This document shows, in pieces, positions 44,486-53,285 of a DNA stretch of 64,000 nt (position 1 is its first letter; every line of letters begins with the position of its first letter). The notes below the pieces were generated by a model. That model had not been told where the DNA came from. It worked only from the letters and a program-made list of their open reading frames with translations, and ran no database searches. Origin of the DNA: Streptomyces sp. CC0208 (GTDB lineage: Bacteria; Actinomycetota; Actinomycetes; Streptomycetales; Streptomycetaceae); assembly GCF_003443735.1 (NCBI RefSeq), contig NZ_CP031969.1, positions 1 through 64,000 on the forward strand, in the 5' to 3' direction. Position numbers and translations under genes: made by a program.

Positions 44486-45385
44486 CTAACGGCCGCTGAA
44501 GAAGTCGGTGAGGGCGGTGGCGACGGCCTCGGGCTGCTCCTCGGGGATGTAGTGACCGGCGTCGGGCACGATGGTGCCGGTCACGTTCTCGGCCCACGGG
44601 CTGATGGAGGCCGCCATATCCGGGATCGAGCCGTGGCTGCTGGAGATTCCGAGGACGGGCGCGGTCAGTCGCCGTTGCTCGAGCGCCGCGTGGTTCTTGC
44701 GGGCGGACTCGGCGGCATCGCGGTAGTAGGCGAGGCCGGCGCGCAGGCCGCCATCGACGGCGAGGGCCGCGCCGTAGTGGTCGAGCTCTGCTTCCTCGAA
44801 CGCGTCGGGCGCGAGGGACTTGGTCTTCAGGAACCAGCTGATGTACTCCCGCTCGCGGCCTGCTATCAGCGTCTCGGGAAGATCGGGCACCACGTGGAAC
44901 GCGAAGTGCCAGGTCTTGAACGCCAGAGTCGGGTCGAGGGGGATCGCTTCCGGCATGGTGATACCGGGAATTCCGGCGTCGAGCAGCGCGACCCCGTGTA
45001 GTCGGCTCTCGTAGTTCAGGGCGAGGGAGAAGGCGACCCAGGCGCCGATGTCGTGCCCGGCGAGCCAGTAGTCCCGCACACCGAGAGCGTTCACAGCGGC
45101 CTGGATGTGCGCGGCGACCGTGTGCGTGTCGTAGCTGAGCTCCGGATGCTCGGAATTGCCTTGGCCCGGCCGGTCGATCGCTATGACCCGGAACCGATCG
45201 GCGAGAGCAGGCATGACCTTTCGCCAGGCCCACCACGTCTGCGGGAACCCGGTGAGCAGGACGACGGCCGGCCCGTCCGGCCGACCGCCTTCGACGGCGT
45301 GCAGGCGGACGCCGTCGGCGTCGACCCAGCGGTGCGTGAATCCGGCCAGGTCATGCAGGGGCAGGGCGGGGACGGGGTTGGTCAT
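44486..45385 (-). CDS. Alpha/beta hydrolase, epoxide-hydrolase-like
   Basis: A 299-residue alpha/beta hydrolase. It shows the oxyanion region VVLLTGFPQTWWAWRKVMPA, the nucleophile elbow AGHDIGAWVAFSLAL with Asp as the nucleophile (as in epoxide hydrolases and haloalkane dehalogenases), the helical cap, and the catalytic histidine in VPDAGHYIPEEQPEAVATAL. GGAGG lies six bases before ATG 45385. It is divergent from a TetR regulator, and the 20-base palindrome between them is a likely operator. Confidence 0.9.
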   Translation of the reverse strand: MTNPVPALPLHDLAGFTHRWVDADGVRLHAVEGGRPDGPAVVLLTGFPQTWWAWRKVMPALADRFRVIAIDRPGQGNSEHPELSYDTHTVAAHIQAAVNALGVRDYWLAGHDIGAWVAFSLALNYESRLHGVALLDAGIPGITMPEAIPLDPTLAFKTWHFAFHVVPDLPETLIAGREREYISWFLKTKSLAPDAFEEAELDHYGAALAVDGGLRAGLAYYRDAAESARKNHAALEQRRLTAPVLGISSSHGSIPDMAASISPWAENVTGTIVPDAGHYIPEEQPEAVATALTDFFSGR

Positions 45386-45433
45386 GGGAATCCTCCATCG
45401 AGGCGGGTGGACCGTGATTCGACGCTAGCACGT

Positions 45434-45453
45434 CTTGAACTGATCAGTTCAAG
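45434..45453. promoter_or_regulatory. Perfect 20-base palindrome, TetR operator candidate
   Basis: CTTGAACTGATCAGTTCAAG, exactly self-complementary, between the divergent hydrolase and TetR starts, 17 bases before the latter. Confidence 0.78.
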
Positions 45454-45470
45454 ATGGGAGGATCGGCGGC

Positions 45471-46055
45471 ATGGCAGGCAAGAAGCAGTTCGACATGGAC
45501 ACGGTGCTCGACGCCGCGATGATCCAGTTCTGGCGCTCCGGCTACGCCGACACCTCGCTCGACGACCTGTCCCGGGCGACCGGCCTGAACCGCAGCTCGA
45601 TCTACTCCTCGCTCGGCGACAAGGACACGCTCTTCCTTCGCTGCCTGGATCGCTACGCCACGCGCTACGGCGACAAGTTCGAGGTCGCCCTCTCGTGCGC
45701 GGCCGAGGACCCCGTCGCCGCCGTCCGTGCGTTCTTCGATGTCACCCTGAGGCGCATCGCCGACCCCGCCGTGCCCGACGGATGCCTGATGGCCCAGTCG
45801 GTCATGGCGAGTCCGGCGCTGAGCCCAAGCGTCGCAGAGCATGCCAAAGAGTTGTTCGGCCTGCAGCGCCCGCGCCTGCGCACCGCGCTGAAGGCTGGCG
45901 GAATGTCCGACGAGAACGCCGAGGACTTCGCCGCACACGTAGCGGCCGTGAACCAGTCTCTCGCGGTGATGGGGAGGGCCGGGGCGAGCCCGGAGCAACT
46001 CCGGGCGATCGTCAGTGTGACTGTCGACGCGCTCGCGCGGGCGCTGCACCGATGA
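45471..46055 (+). CDS. TetR/AcrR family transcriptional regulator
   Basis: A 194-residue TetR-type repressor. The helix-turn-helix reads FDMDTVLDAAMIQFWRSGYA, DTSLDDLSRATGLNRSSIYS and SLGDKDTLFLRCLDRYATRY. The C-terminal TetR_C_16-type domain shows IADPAVPDGCLMAQSVMASP, then VAAVNQSLAVMGRAGASPEQ. GGGAGG lies about ten bases before ATG 45471. It is divergent from the alpha/beta hydrolase, with the palindrome at 45434 between them, so it likely represses that gene and itself. The ligand is unknown. Confidence 0.93.
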   Translation: MAGKKQFDMDTVLDAAMIQFWRSGYADTSLDDLSRATGLNRSSIYSSLGDKDTLFLRCLDRYATRYGDKFEVALSCAAEDPVAAVRAFFDVTLRRIADPAVPDGCLMAQSVMASPALSPSVAEHAKELFGLQRPRLRTALKAGGMSDENAEDFAAHVAAVNQSLAVMGRAGASPEQLRAIVSVTVDALARALHR

Positions 46056-46139
46056 TCAAGGTTCTCGAAGCCTTTGATCAGGACAGGGGTCGCGTTCGCG
46101 TGCCATCGCCCCTGTCGGTGTGCTGCAGCGCCACTGCCA

Positions 46140-46443
46140 GGGCCTCAACTCCGCCTGCCCGGATCCGGAACCACAGCAGGACCTCCCTGGCGGGGACGTT
46201 GAGCCGGATACCCGATCCCCGCCGGGTCCGCGGCCGTCGCTACCACCTGGGCTCCCTGCTCGCGCTGTGCCTGGTCGCCGTGCTCGGCGGAGCCAGGTCC
46301 CTGGCCACCATCGCCCGCTTCGCCGCCGATACCAACTCCAGCCTGCGCGAACAGCTCGGGCTCGCCTCCAGCACACCGAACGCCTCCACACTGGGAGGAC
46401 TCCGCGCCAACTTGAAAGACGAATGGGTCCGCGAGTTCGGCTG
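46140..46443 (+). pseudogene. ISAs1 family transposase N-terminal remnant
   Basis: The frame reads LAGTLSRIPDPRRVRGRRYH, LGSLLALCLVAVLGGARSLA, TIARFAADTNSSLREQLGLA and ends in a stop. The PDPR.RRG.R..L opening followed by a hydrophobic AVL.GARS helix is the standard N-terminus of ISAs1 transposases. The DDE domain is absent. Confidence 0.7.
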
Positions 46444-46756
46444 AATGCTCGACGACCTCGGCGAGGATGCTAAGGAGCAGGAACGCACGAAGGCGGGCTC
46501 CTCACAACTGCGCCAGGCTCTTGACCAGACCAAGTACCAAGTGCGGGAGTGCTACGGTCCTCCTCCTTGCCCCGGACTCGCGGCCAGTGTGCCGACGGCC
46601 GGTCGCCCTGGCCGATCACCTGGTCCAGGCCGGGCTGCGGCTCGTTGCCAGAGTCCGGAAAATCGGCGAAGTTCGCCCCATCTCATCGCCGTGATCGGGC
46701 CCGGCACTGCCACCGGCGATGAGCTGTCTTTCGTGTGCCTTCGGTCAGACCGGAAT

Positions 46757-47449
46757 TCACCTCTCTGCGCGTGCGACCGCTTCCGCGAGCAGCGCGGCGA
46801 TTTCGTCGGTGTGGGAGAGGTGGGGGGAGTGGCCGGAGGGGATGTGCAGGCTGTGGGCGGCGTTGAGGGCCCACTGCTCCTGGACGGCGGGCGGCAGCGC
46901 CGGGTCCTGGGTGGCCACGACATAGGTCAGGGGGACGTCGGTGGGTGCGGCGCCGAGTTTCTCGGTGAAGGCGTGCAGGCCCTGCCAGTTGAGGCGTTTG
47001 ACGGCCTCGGCGGTCAGGGCGGGGTCGACCCCGCTGAAGATGGACTGCTCCGCGTCTCCGGCTTTGACGGCGAGACGGTCTGGGGAGTGGATCCAGGTGG
47101 GTGGGAAGTCCCCGCCCATCCACTCCATCATTGAGGTGCCGGGCTCCAGCGCGAAGGCGGCGATGTAGACGAGTTCGGTGACCCGGTCCTCTTCGGCGGC
47201 GGCCCAGGTGGCGGGGACCCCGCCGTAGGAGTGCGCGGCGAGCACGACGGGGCCGTCGACGGCCTTGATCTCGGCGCGGACCTGGGCGACGTCCTCGGCA
47301 AGTCCCTGGGCGGCGGCGCTGTCGGGGTTGCTGCTGGGCAGTTGCACGGCACGGGAGGCGATGCCGCGGGCGGTGAGCCGCTCACGCAGCGGGTCGAAGA
47401 TCCACGGTGTGTGCATCGCGCCGTGGACGAGTACGACGGTCGGGTTCAT
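46757..47449 (-). CDS. Alpha/beta fold hydrolase
   Basis: A 230-residue esterase-like hydrolase of the EstC/AB-hydrolase_6 type. VVLVHGAMHTPWIFDPLRER carries the HG oxyanion motif, AAHSYGGVPATWAAAEEDRV the Ser nucleophile elbow, and HIPSGHSPHLSHTDEIAALL the His. ATG 47449 (MNPTVVLVHG) has AAGGA eight bases upstream; the upstream ATG 47458 sits right on that site and is unlikely. It is the third gene of an operon with the MBL and NTF2-like genes, separated by 45 bases. Confidence 0.9.
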   Translation of the reverse strand: MNPTVVLVHGAMHTPWIFDPLRERLTARGIASRAVQLPSSNPDSAAAQGLAEDVAQVRAEIKAVDGPVVLAAHSYGGVPATWAAAEEDRVTELVYIAAFALEPGTSMMEWMGGDFPPTWIHSPDRLAVKAGDAEQSIFSGVDPALTAEAVKRLNWQGLHAFTEKLGAAPTDVPLTYVVATQDPALPPAVQEQWALNAAHSLHIPSGHSPHLSHTDEIAALLAEAVARAER

Positions 47450-47494
47450 CAGGAGCATCCTTCAGGTACGAGCGGTGGTGCCGGGTGGGGCGTT

Positions 47495-47905
47495 TCAGAC
47501 GTTCATGGCGTCGCGGACGAGGGCGGTGTCCACGAACTGCTCGAAGCGGACGATGAGTCCGCCGCGTACGACGAAGTGGTGCGCGACGCGTACGTCGATC
47601 GCCTTGCCAGTGGCCTTGTTGACGGCGGTGTAGCGGGCGAGGACAACAACGTTCTCGCCGTCGACGACGTAGGTGTCGTCGTGGGCGGTCCAGCCGTCCC
47701 AGTCCTGGCCGAGCTGTTCCATCACGTTGGCGGTGACGCCGTCGGGGGCGCGGTAGGTGCCGGCCAGCGGGAAGCCGGCCATCTCCGTCCACTCAACATC
47801 AGGGGCCAGCGTGGCCCGCAGGGCTTCAAGGTCGCCCGCGGCGGAGGCCAGGTACTGCCGGCGTACGACGTCGGCGGGGGCCGTGGAGGTCGCGAAGTCG
47901 CTCAT
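47495..47905 (-). CDS. NTF2-like (SnoaL) family protein
   Basis: A 136-residue cone-shaped alpha+beta protein. SDFATSTAPADVVRRQYLAS, AAGDLEALRATLAPDVEWTE, NVMEQLGQDWDGWTAHDDTY and IDVRVAHHFVVRGGLIVRFE are the strands and helices of a SnoaL-like small-molecule-binding domain; FEQFVDTALV closes it. Start at ATG 47905 is two bases beyond the stop of the MBL gene. Such domains bind or isomerise small hydrophobic substrates; the two neighbours suggest a shared hydrolytic pathway. Confidence 0.9.
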   Translation of the reverse strand: MSDFATSTAPADVVRRQYLASAAGDLEALRATLAPDVEWTEMAGFPLAGTYRAPDGVTANVMEQLGQDWDGWTAHDDTYVVDGENVVVLARYTAVNKATGKAIDVRVAHHFVVRGGLIVRFEQFVDTALVRDAMNV

Positions 47906-47907
47906 GG

Positions 47908-48714
47908 TCAGCCCCACTTCATCTCGCCCTTGGCGACCTTCGCGCCGATCTGGGCGGCGATCAGCATGCCGTTGTCCGGGTAGCGCTTGACCAGTGCTTC
48001 GGTCAGGGTCGCGCCGTCGGCGGCCTTGGCGAGTTCCTCCTCGAAGGCGAGGAGGTAGTCGCGGGTGGCGGTGATGGCGGAGGCGTCGGCGGCCGTGCCG
48101 GGCAGACGGTGGCCGGGCACGACCAGCTGCGGGTCGAGGGCGGCCATTTCGTCGAGCAGGTCGATCCAGGCGGTGCGGTCGTCGGGGGTGGGGGTGTCGG
48201 CGACCCAGACGTGCTCCTGCTGGAAGAGCAGGACGCCGCCGAGCAGGGCGCCGTGCTCGGCCTGCCACAGGTAGTGGCGGTCGGGCAGGGCGGCCGGGCC
48301 GCCCTTGAGCTCGAAGCGGTGGCCCTCCAGGGTGAGGTCGCCGGTCAGGGGCTGAAGGTCGACCAGGCGGGTGGGCAGGTTCGCCCCCAGCGCCGCCCAT
48401 GCCTTGAGCTTGCCCTCGTAGGAGTGCTGGATGTGGTCGATGACGAGCGGGGTCGCGACGAACCTCGCCTCCGGGAAGGCGTCGGCCAGGACCTCGGCGC
48501 CGAAGTAGAAGTCGGGATCGGCGTGGGAGACGAAGACGGTGGTCAGCGTCTTGCCGGAGTCGAGAATCTCCGCGACCAGGCGGTGGCCGTCGGCGCGGGT
48601 GAAGGCTGCGTCCACCAGCAGGGCCTCCTGCTCGCCGGTGACGAGGGTGGCCGTCTTGTTCCTGCTTCCAGCCGGGAAGTCCAGGTCCAGGACCTTGAAG
48701 GACAGGGCGCTCAT
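47908..48714 (-). CDS. MBL-fold metallo-hydrolase-like protein with altered metal motif
   Basis: A 268-residue metallo-beta-lactamase-fold protein. It shows NKTATLVTGEQEALLVDAAF, the motif segment TTVFVSHADPDFYFGAEVLA, VADTPTPDDRTAWIDLLDEM and LVVPGHRLPG. The normal HxHxDH metal motif reads HADPDF: only the first His and the Asp are kept and the others are replaced. PGHR retains a later histidine. It may bind one metal or none. ATG 48714 has AAGGAG six bases upstream. It leads the three-gene operon with NTF2-like and hydrolase genes. Confidence 0.87.
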   Translation of the reverse strand: MSALSFKVLDLDFPAGSRNKTATLVTGEQEALLVDAAFTRADGHRLVAEILDSGKTLTTVFVSHADPDFYFGAEVLADAFPEARFVATPLVIDHIQHSYEGKLKAWAALGANLPTRLVDLQPLTGDLTLEGHRFELKGGPAALPDRHYLWQAEHGALLGGVLLFQQEHVWVADTPTPDDRTAWIDLLDEMAALDPQLVVPGHRLPGTAADASAITATRDYLLAFEEELAKAADGATLTEALVKRYPDNGMLIAAQIGAKVAKGEMKWG

Positions 48715-48957
48715 GCTCGGCTCCTTGCAGGGGTCGGGGGCAGTTTCAGGAAAGAGCCGCGGATCGGCAGCGGCAACCTCAGCTAAAGGTCCAAACACCG
48801 ATGGCTTTGGGCAGGGGTAACCCGTAGCGTCTTTCCGGAACGATCTCCACCCTTTCCTTCGAGCCCATGCCCTGCAAGGTGGAAGGAGGACAGGCTGTGG
48901 TGAAACGGCGACAGCCTCAGGCGCCAACCTCGGCGCCCTGCGGAGGGTGGGGAAGAC

Positions 48958-49455
48958 ATGGGTCAGTTGGTCATCGGGCCCCTCAGCGACACCCTCGGCA
49001 GGCGCCGTCCCCTCCTGACCGGCCTGACCGTGTACGTCGCGGCGAGCCTCCTGTGCGCCGTCGCCCCCAATCCCACGGTCCTCATCGGCATGCGCCTGGT
49101 CCAGGGCCTGGCGGGCGCCGCCGGCATCGTCATCGCCCGGGCCGTCGTCCGCGACCTGTACGACGGACTCGCCGCCGCCCGCCTGCTGTCCTCGCTGATG
49201 CTCGTCTCCGGCACCGCGCCGATTCTCGCCCCCGTGCTCGGTGCCCAACTGCTGCGCCTGACCTCCTGGCGCGGCGTGTTCGTCACCCTCACCCTGCTGG
49301 ACCTGGCCATCCTCGCCACCACCGCGACCCTTCTGACCGAAACCCTGCCCACCGACCAGCGCCGACGCGGCGGGCTCCCCGACACCCTGCGCACCACGCG
49401 CGATTCCTCCTCTTCGCCCTCAACTCAATCGGCATGGCCGCCACATCCGGGTTGA
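48958..49455 (+). pseudogene. MFS (Bcr/CflA-type) transporter fragment
   Basis: The 165-residue frame reads GQLVIGPLSDTLGRRRPLLT (MFS loop motif), VAPNPTVLIGMRLVQGLAGA, AGIVIARAVVRDLYDGLAAA and MLVSGTAPILAPVLGAQLLR, which are helices 2-6 of a Bcr/CflA drug exporter. The first helix and the entire C-terminal half are missing, and the frame is lost after TLLTETLPTDQRRRGG. It is not functional. Confidence 0.82.
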
Positions 49456-49670
49456 TGAGACGTCAGAAACTGAGGCAGGAAAGCGAGTTGGTCATTGAGG
49501 GGGGCTGACGCGGAGACAGGCGCGACTTCCAGCGATCAGGAGATGTCGAGTCCCTGATCACCACGGCGGAAGACCGCGCCTGCCCGCTCATCCTTGCTCT
49601 GGCTGACGTACGGCAGGGTTATGGCCGGTCGGAGCCGCCACAGCCTTGCCGTACGGCTGCTTGGGGCTGC

Positions 49671-51059
49671 TCAGTAGCCGACCTGGAAGGTGGCGTCCTG
49701 TAGTTCGGTGGCCGTTGAGACCGGGTCGATGCGCAGGGTGAAGTCCGCCGTGTGCCGGATGTAGCGGGTCGGGTAGTTGTACGAGCGGAACGACGCCCAG
49801 GAGGAGTCGGCGAGCCCGGCCGTACGGTAGAAAGTCGCGTCCGCGGAGAAAATCGACGTGCCGTCGTTCTCGTCGAGGCGCAGGGCAAAGTAGGAGTGCC
49901 GCAGATAGCGGGCTGGGTAGTTGACCGACTGGAAGGACACCCCTGACGGGTCGGCAAGGCCCGGCACCATCTTCCACTGGGAGTCGGGGAACGGGTCGAA
50001 GGGATACTCGTCTATCCGGCCGGCGAAGTTGATGTGCCGGACGTAACGCGCCGGGTAGTTGTACGACTTGAGCCGGTTCCAGGCGGGGGTGCCCCACTTG
50101 GCAATGAGGTTGTCGTACTCGGTCGGGGTGATCGGGCGGATGCCGCTGTGGTTGGAGTTGAGCGGCTGGGTGTAGAGCTTCTGGTCCACGGGCGTCCAGG
50201 TGCCGGAGGCCAGATCACTGCTCTGCCAGGCATAGGAGACGCCGCTCGGCGTGTACGTGTGGCACCACAGGTACCAGGTGTTGGACGTCAGGGACTTGAA
50301 GACCGTCGGGGCCTCGGTGCCGCCGTGGCTCACCGCTGTGCTGAACGGGGTGAAGCTGCCGGGGCTGAGGCTCGTCGAGCGGGCGCCGACCACGGTGCCG
50401 TTGCCGTTCCTTTTGTAGTACAGGTAGTTGACGCCGTTCACGCCCACGGTGAGGTTGCCGTCGATGACGTCGAAGCCGGGATCGAAGAAGACCTGGGGGT
50501 TCGTCGTCGTAAGGAAGTCGGTCGTGTAGCTGACCATGATGACGTTGTGGCCGCTGCTGTTCACCGACGAGTAGAGGATGCCGTACTGGCCACGGGAGGC
50601 GTCCCAGAACGCCTCCGGGGCCCAGCTGTGCGTGTTGGTCATGTCGTGCAGCTTCAGCAGTCGGTAGCCGGTGAAGGTGCGCAGGTCGGTGGAGTCCCAG
50701 ACGTGGATGTAGACGCTGTTGCGGCCAAAGTCAGCGCCTTTCAGGTCGGTCGCGACGACGACGAACGTGCCGTCCTGCTTGCGCAGGAGGAACGGGTCGC
50801 GCAGACCGCCGGAGCCGAGGGTGGGGATGGCGACGGGGGCGTTCTGGTTGAGCGGCGTCCAGTGCAGGCCGTCGGTGCTGAGGGCTAGGTGGAGGTTGTA
50901 GTCCGCCTCCAGCAGGGTGGTGGACTCGGTGAAGTAGACCATCGCGTATGCCGAGTCGGCGGCGTGGGCGGTCCCTGCTCCGAGCGTGAGCGCGCCGGTC
51001 GCGGCGAGCGGGACGGTTGCCGCCATGCCGAGGACCTGTCTGCGGGATGGGTGGGTCAT
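49671..51059 (-). CDS. Secreted GH43-family glycoside hydrolase with AbfB (CBM42) domain
   Basis: A 462-residue exported enzyme. It has a twin-arginine leader (HPSRRQVLGMAATVPLAATG), a five-bladed propeller domain of glycoside hydrolase family 43 type over residues 35-300 (GLRDPFLLRKQDGTFVVVAT, NTHSWAPEAFWDASRGQYGI, HGGTEAPTVFKSLTSNTWYL, with the acidic residues of the family), and a C-terminal beta-trefoil AbfB domain with three repeats (SYNYPARYVRHINFAGRIDE, NYPARYLRHSYFALRLDEND, SYNYPTRYIRHTADFTLRID). AbfB domains bind arabinofuranose side chains, so the enzyme likely removes arabinose or acts on arabinan. AGGAG precedes ATG 51059. Confidence 0.9.
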   Translation of the reverse strand: MTHPSRRQVLGMAATVPLAATGALTLGAGTAHAADSAYAMVYFTESTTLLEADYNLHLALSTDGLHWTPLNQNAPVAIPTLGSGGLRDPFLLRKQDGTFVVVATDLKGADFGRNSVYIHVWDSTDLRTFTGYRLLKLHDMTNTHSWAPEAFWDASRGQYGILYSSVNSSGHNVIMVSYTTDFLTTTNPQVFFDPGFDVIDGNLTVGVNGVNYLYYKRNGNGTVVGARSTSLSPGSFTPFSTAVSHGGTEAPTVFKSLTSNTWYLWCHTYTPSGVSYAWQSSDLASGTWTPVDQKLYTQPLNSNHSGIRPITPTEYDNLIAKWGTPAWNRLKSYNYPARYVRHINFAGRIDEYPFDPFPDSQWKMVPGLADPSGVSFQSVNYPARYLRHSYFALRLDENDGTSIFSADATFYRTAGLADSSWASFRSYNYPTRYIRHTADFTLRIDPVSTATELQDATFQVGY

Positions 51060-51255
51060 TGAGGCTCCTGGGGGATGAGGCCTTTGGTGGCCTCCTCGGC
51101 GGGGTAGGGAGGTTCGCCACAGAAACTGTCTGCGCAAGGTGGGCCCGGAACTGCCCTCGCCGGCAGCCGGCGGCGCTATTGGCCCTCCGGGGCGGTCTCG
51201 ACCTTCTCTGCATCGAGCACGAACGCAGCTTGCAGCAGCTCGTAGACGTGCCTCT

Positions 51256-51295
51256 CTGCTGTGTCCCTCATCCGCACGGGTGAGGGACACAGCAG
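51256..51295 (-). terminator. Terminator of the galactanase-like gene
   Basis: Perfect 15-base arms (CTGCTGTGTCCCTCA at 51256-51270, TGAGGGACACAGCAG at 51281-51295) with a ten-base loop, about 100 bases beyond the stop of the gene at 51399. Confidence 0.85.
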
Positions 51296-51398
51296 ACAGC
51301 GAGACAGACAACGGTGGCGAGAAGGACGAGGGCATTCACGAGCCTGAGCGCAGGCTGATGCTCCACGTGCACGTGGTTGCGTGAGGAGACTCAGCAGG

Positions 51399-52841
51399 TC
51401 AAGAGGCGGTGCGCTGTTGGAACTGCTGGTTGCTGCCGGTGCCGCAGGGCCACTGGATGAGGCGGGCACCGTTGGCGGTGGAGCCGTTCTCCACGTCCAG
51501 GCACTTGCCGCTGTGCCGGGCCACGAGGTGGTAATAGCCGTTGCCCTGGTCCTGCAGGAGCCACTGCTGGTTGGTGCCGGTGGTGCAGTGGTACTGCTGC
51601 ACATAGGCGCGGTCCGCGGTGGAGGCGCCCGCAACGTCCAGGCACTTGCCGCTGTGCTCGGCGATGACCTGGACATAGCCGCCGCCGGCGTCCTTGAACC
51701 GCCACTGCTGGTTGAGGCCGCCGTTGCAGTCCCACTGCAGCACGTCATAGCTGTCGGCGGCGGAGTTGTCCGCGACGTCGAGGCATCTGCCGCTGTGCCG
51801 GGCGACGAAGTTGTAGTACGGGCCGCCGCCGACGCCGGTGACCGTGCCGGCGGCCGGGTCGATGGCGACTTGCGGGTACCAGGGCAGGTTCATGGTCCGG
51901 CTGGTGGGGAAGGTCAGCGGCAGCCAGACGTACTGCGAGTCGTTGACAGTGCCGCCCATCGAGTTGCCCCAGCGGTCGCCCATGTACAGGTACGAGGTGC
52001 TCGAGGTGCCCTGGATCGGCAGGACGTAGGCGGTCTGGGAGTCGTAAGCCGTCGCGTCCCCGACGTCCCTCATGGCCGTCCACGGGCCGGTGAGGCTGGT
52101 GGCGGTGGCGTACTTCTGCTGATTGGGATTCCAGCCGCTGGTGCCGGAGGTGAGCATGAAGTAGACGCCGCCCCGCTTGAACAGTGCGGGTGCCTCACGG
52201 TAGTTGCCCGGCCAGGGGTTGGCGACCAGGGTGTCGTAGCCGGTGTAGTCGGCGGTGAGCCTGTAGATGTGCAGGTCGGCATTGCCGGCAGCGGCGGTGA
52301 TCTGGTACGCCGTGCCGTCGTCGTCCTTGAACAGCGTCTGATCCCGGGACGTCGTACCGGACGGCGGGCGGAAGCTGCCCTTCCACGTGTAGTCGCCATC
52401 GACAGTGTCAGAGACGGCGACAGCGGCTCGGGCCTCGGTGTAGTCGCTGCCGTTCTCCTTGTGCATCCACATCACGAACTTGCCGGTGGTGCTGTTGTAG
52501 ATCACCTTTGGCCGCTCGATGTTGGCGACAGCCAGCTCGGGATCACTGGCCGGAGTCAGGACGTTGTTGCGGAACTCCCAGGTCTTCAAGTCCGCGGACC
52601 GGTAGACCGAGACGGCCTTGAAGGTGTTGTCGGGGTGGCGGTTCTCACCGAACCAGTAGTAGTACGAGCCGACCTTGATCACACCGCCGCCGTGGGCGTG
52701 GACCACGGCTCCGGTGATGTCGGTGAACTGGGTCGCGTTGGTCACGGTGACGGAAGCGGCCTGCACGGGCGCACCGGCAGACAGGAGCCCGGCCATACCC
52801 AACAGTAGGGCGGACATGAACAAGCAGGCACGACGGAGCAT
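51399..52841 (-). CDS. Secreted GH43 galactan-1,3-beta-galactosidase-like enzyme with ricin domain
   Basis: A 480-residue exported protein. A Sec signal (RRACLFMSALLLGMAGLLSA) leads to a family 43 domain like exo-beta-1,3-galactanase: AVVHAHGGGVIKVGSYYYWF, NIERPKVIYNSTTGKFVMWM, TSRDQTLFKDDDGTAYQITA and YREAPALFKRGGVYFMLTSG. The C-terminal ricin-type beta-trefoil (CBM13) has three QxW-type repeats: RCLDVADNSAADSYDVLQWD, KCLDVAGASTADRAYVQQYH, KCLDVENGSTANGARLIQWP. The likely substrate is the beta-1,3-galactan backbone of arabinogalactan. ATG 52841 has AAAGG about ten bases upstream. It faces the fucosidase gene across a 444-base divergent region. Confidence 0.9.
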   Translation of the reverse strand: MLRRACLFMSALLLGMAGLLSAGAPVQAASVTVTNATQFTDITGAVVHAHGGGVIKVGSYYYWFGENRHPDNTFKAVSVYRSADLKTWEFRNNVLTPASDPELAVANIERPKVIYNSTTGKFVMWMHKENGSDYTEARAAVAVSDTVDGDYTWKGSFRPPSGTTSRDQTLFKDDDGTAYQITAAAGNADLHIYRLTADYTGYDTLVANPWPGNYREAPALFKRGGVYFMLTSGTSGWNPNQQKYATATSLTGPWTAMRDVGDATAYDSQTAYVLPIQGTSSTSYLYMGDRWGNSMGGTVNDSQYVWLPLTFPTSRTMNLPWYPQVAIDPAAGTVTGVGGGPYYNFVARHSGRCLDVADNSAADSYDVLQWDCNGGLNQQWRFKDAGGGYVQVIAEHSGKCLDVAGASTADRAYVQQYHCTTGTNQQWLLQDQGNGYYHLVARHSGKCLDVENGSTANGARLIQWPCGTGSNQQFQQRTAS

Positions 52842-53285
52842 ACGGTCCGTACCTTTCGTGTGGCGCTCGGCCACTCAAGCAGGGTGTGCGAGGCGATAGA
52901 AGAGGGTGACCAGCCGTCACGGCCGCCGCAGGCCCCAAGGCCTCAGCACTCAGGGGGCTTTCTGAAATGTAAGAAGCCGTGTGTTTCCGTTGAAGAAGGT
53001 AGGGGCACGCCAGGAACCCCGTCAACACTTCGATACATCCAATGTCTGAACCATGCGACCAGAGTCCGCTTGGACGGTCTGTCGAGCTCACGCAAAGAAT
53101 CGCGTCACAGGGCTAGACAGAGACATCACCCATGTTCGTTAATCCATCCGATGTATCAGTTTGCAGCAGGCCATTGGTCTGAGGCTCTTACGGGCCTGTC
53201 CCACTGCCTGAGCCGCACTGCTCCTCCCCCATGCCCACAGTCGCCGATACCAGGCGGGGTTCGGACGAACGAACAGGACACCACG
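52842..53285. promoter_or_regulatory. Divergent promoter region of galactanase-like and fucosidase genes
   Basis: The 444 bases between two divergent secreted glycosidase genes must contain both promoters. No long gene is open in either direction with a signal or family motif. No clear palindrome was found by eye. Confidence 0.5.

Noticed and set aside
49608..49657. Imperfect inverted repeat around CGTACGGCA after the GH43 gene as a terminator
   Set aside because: One mismatch and a long loop; too weak to call with confidence.
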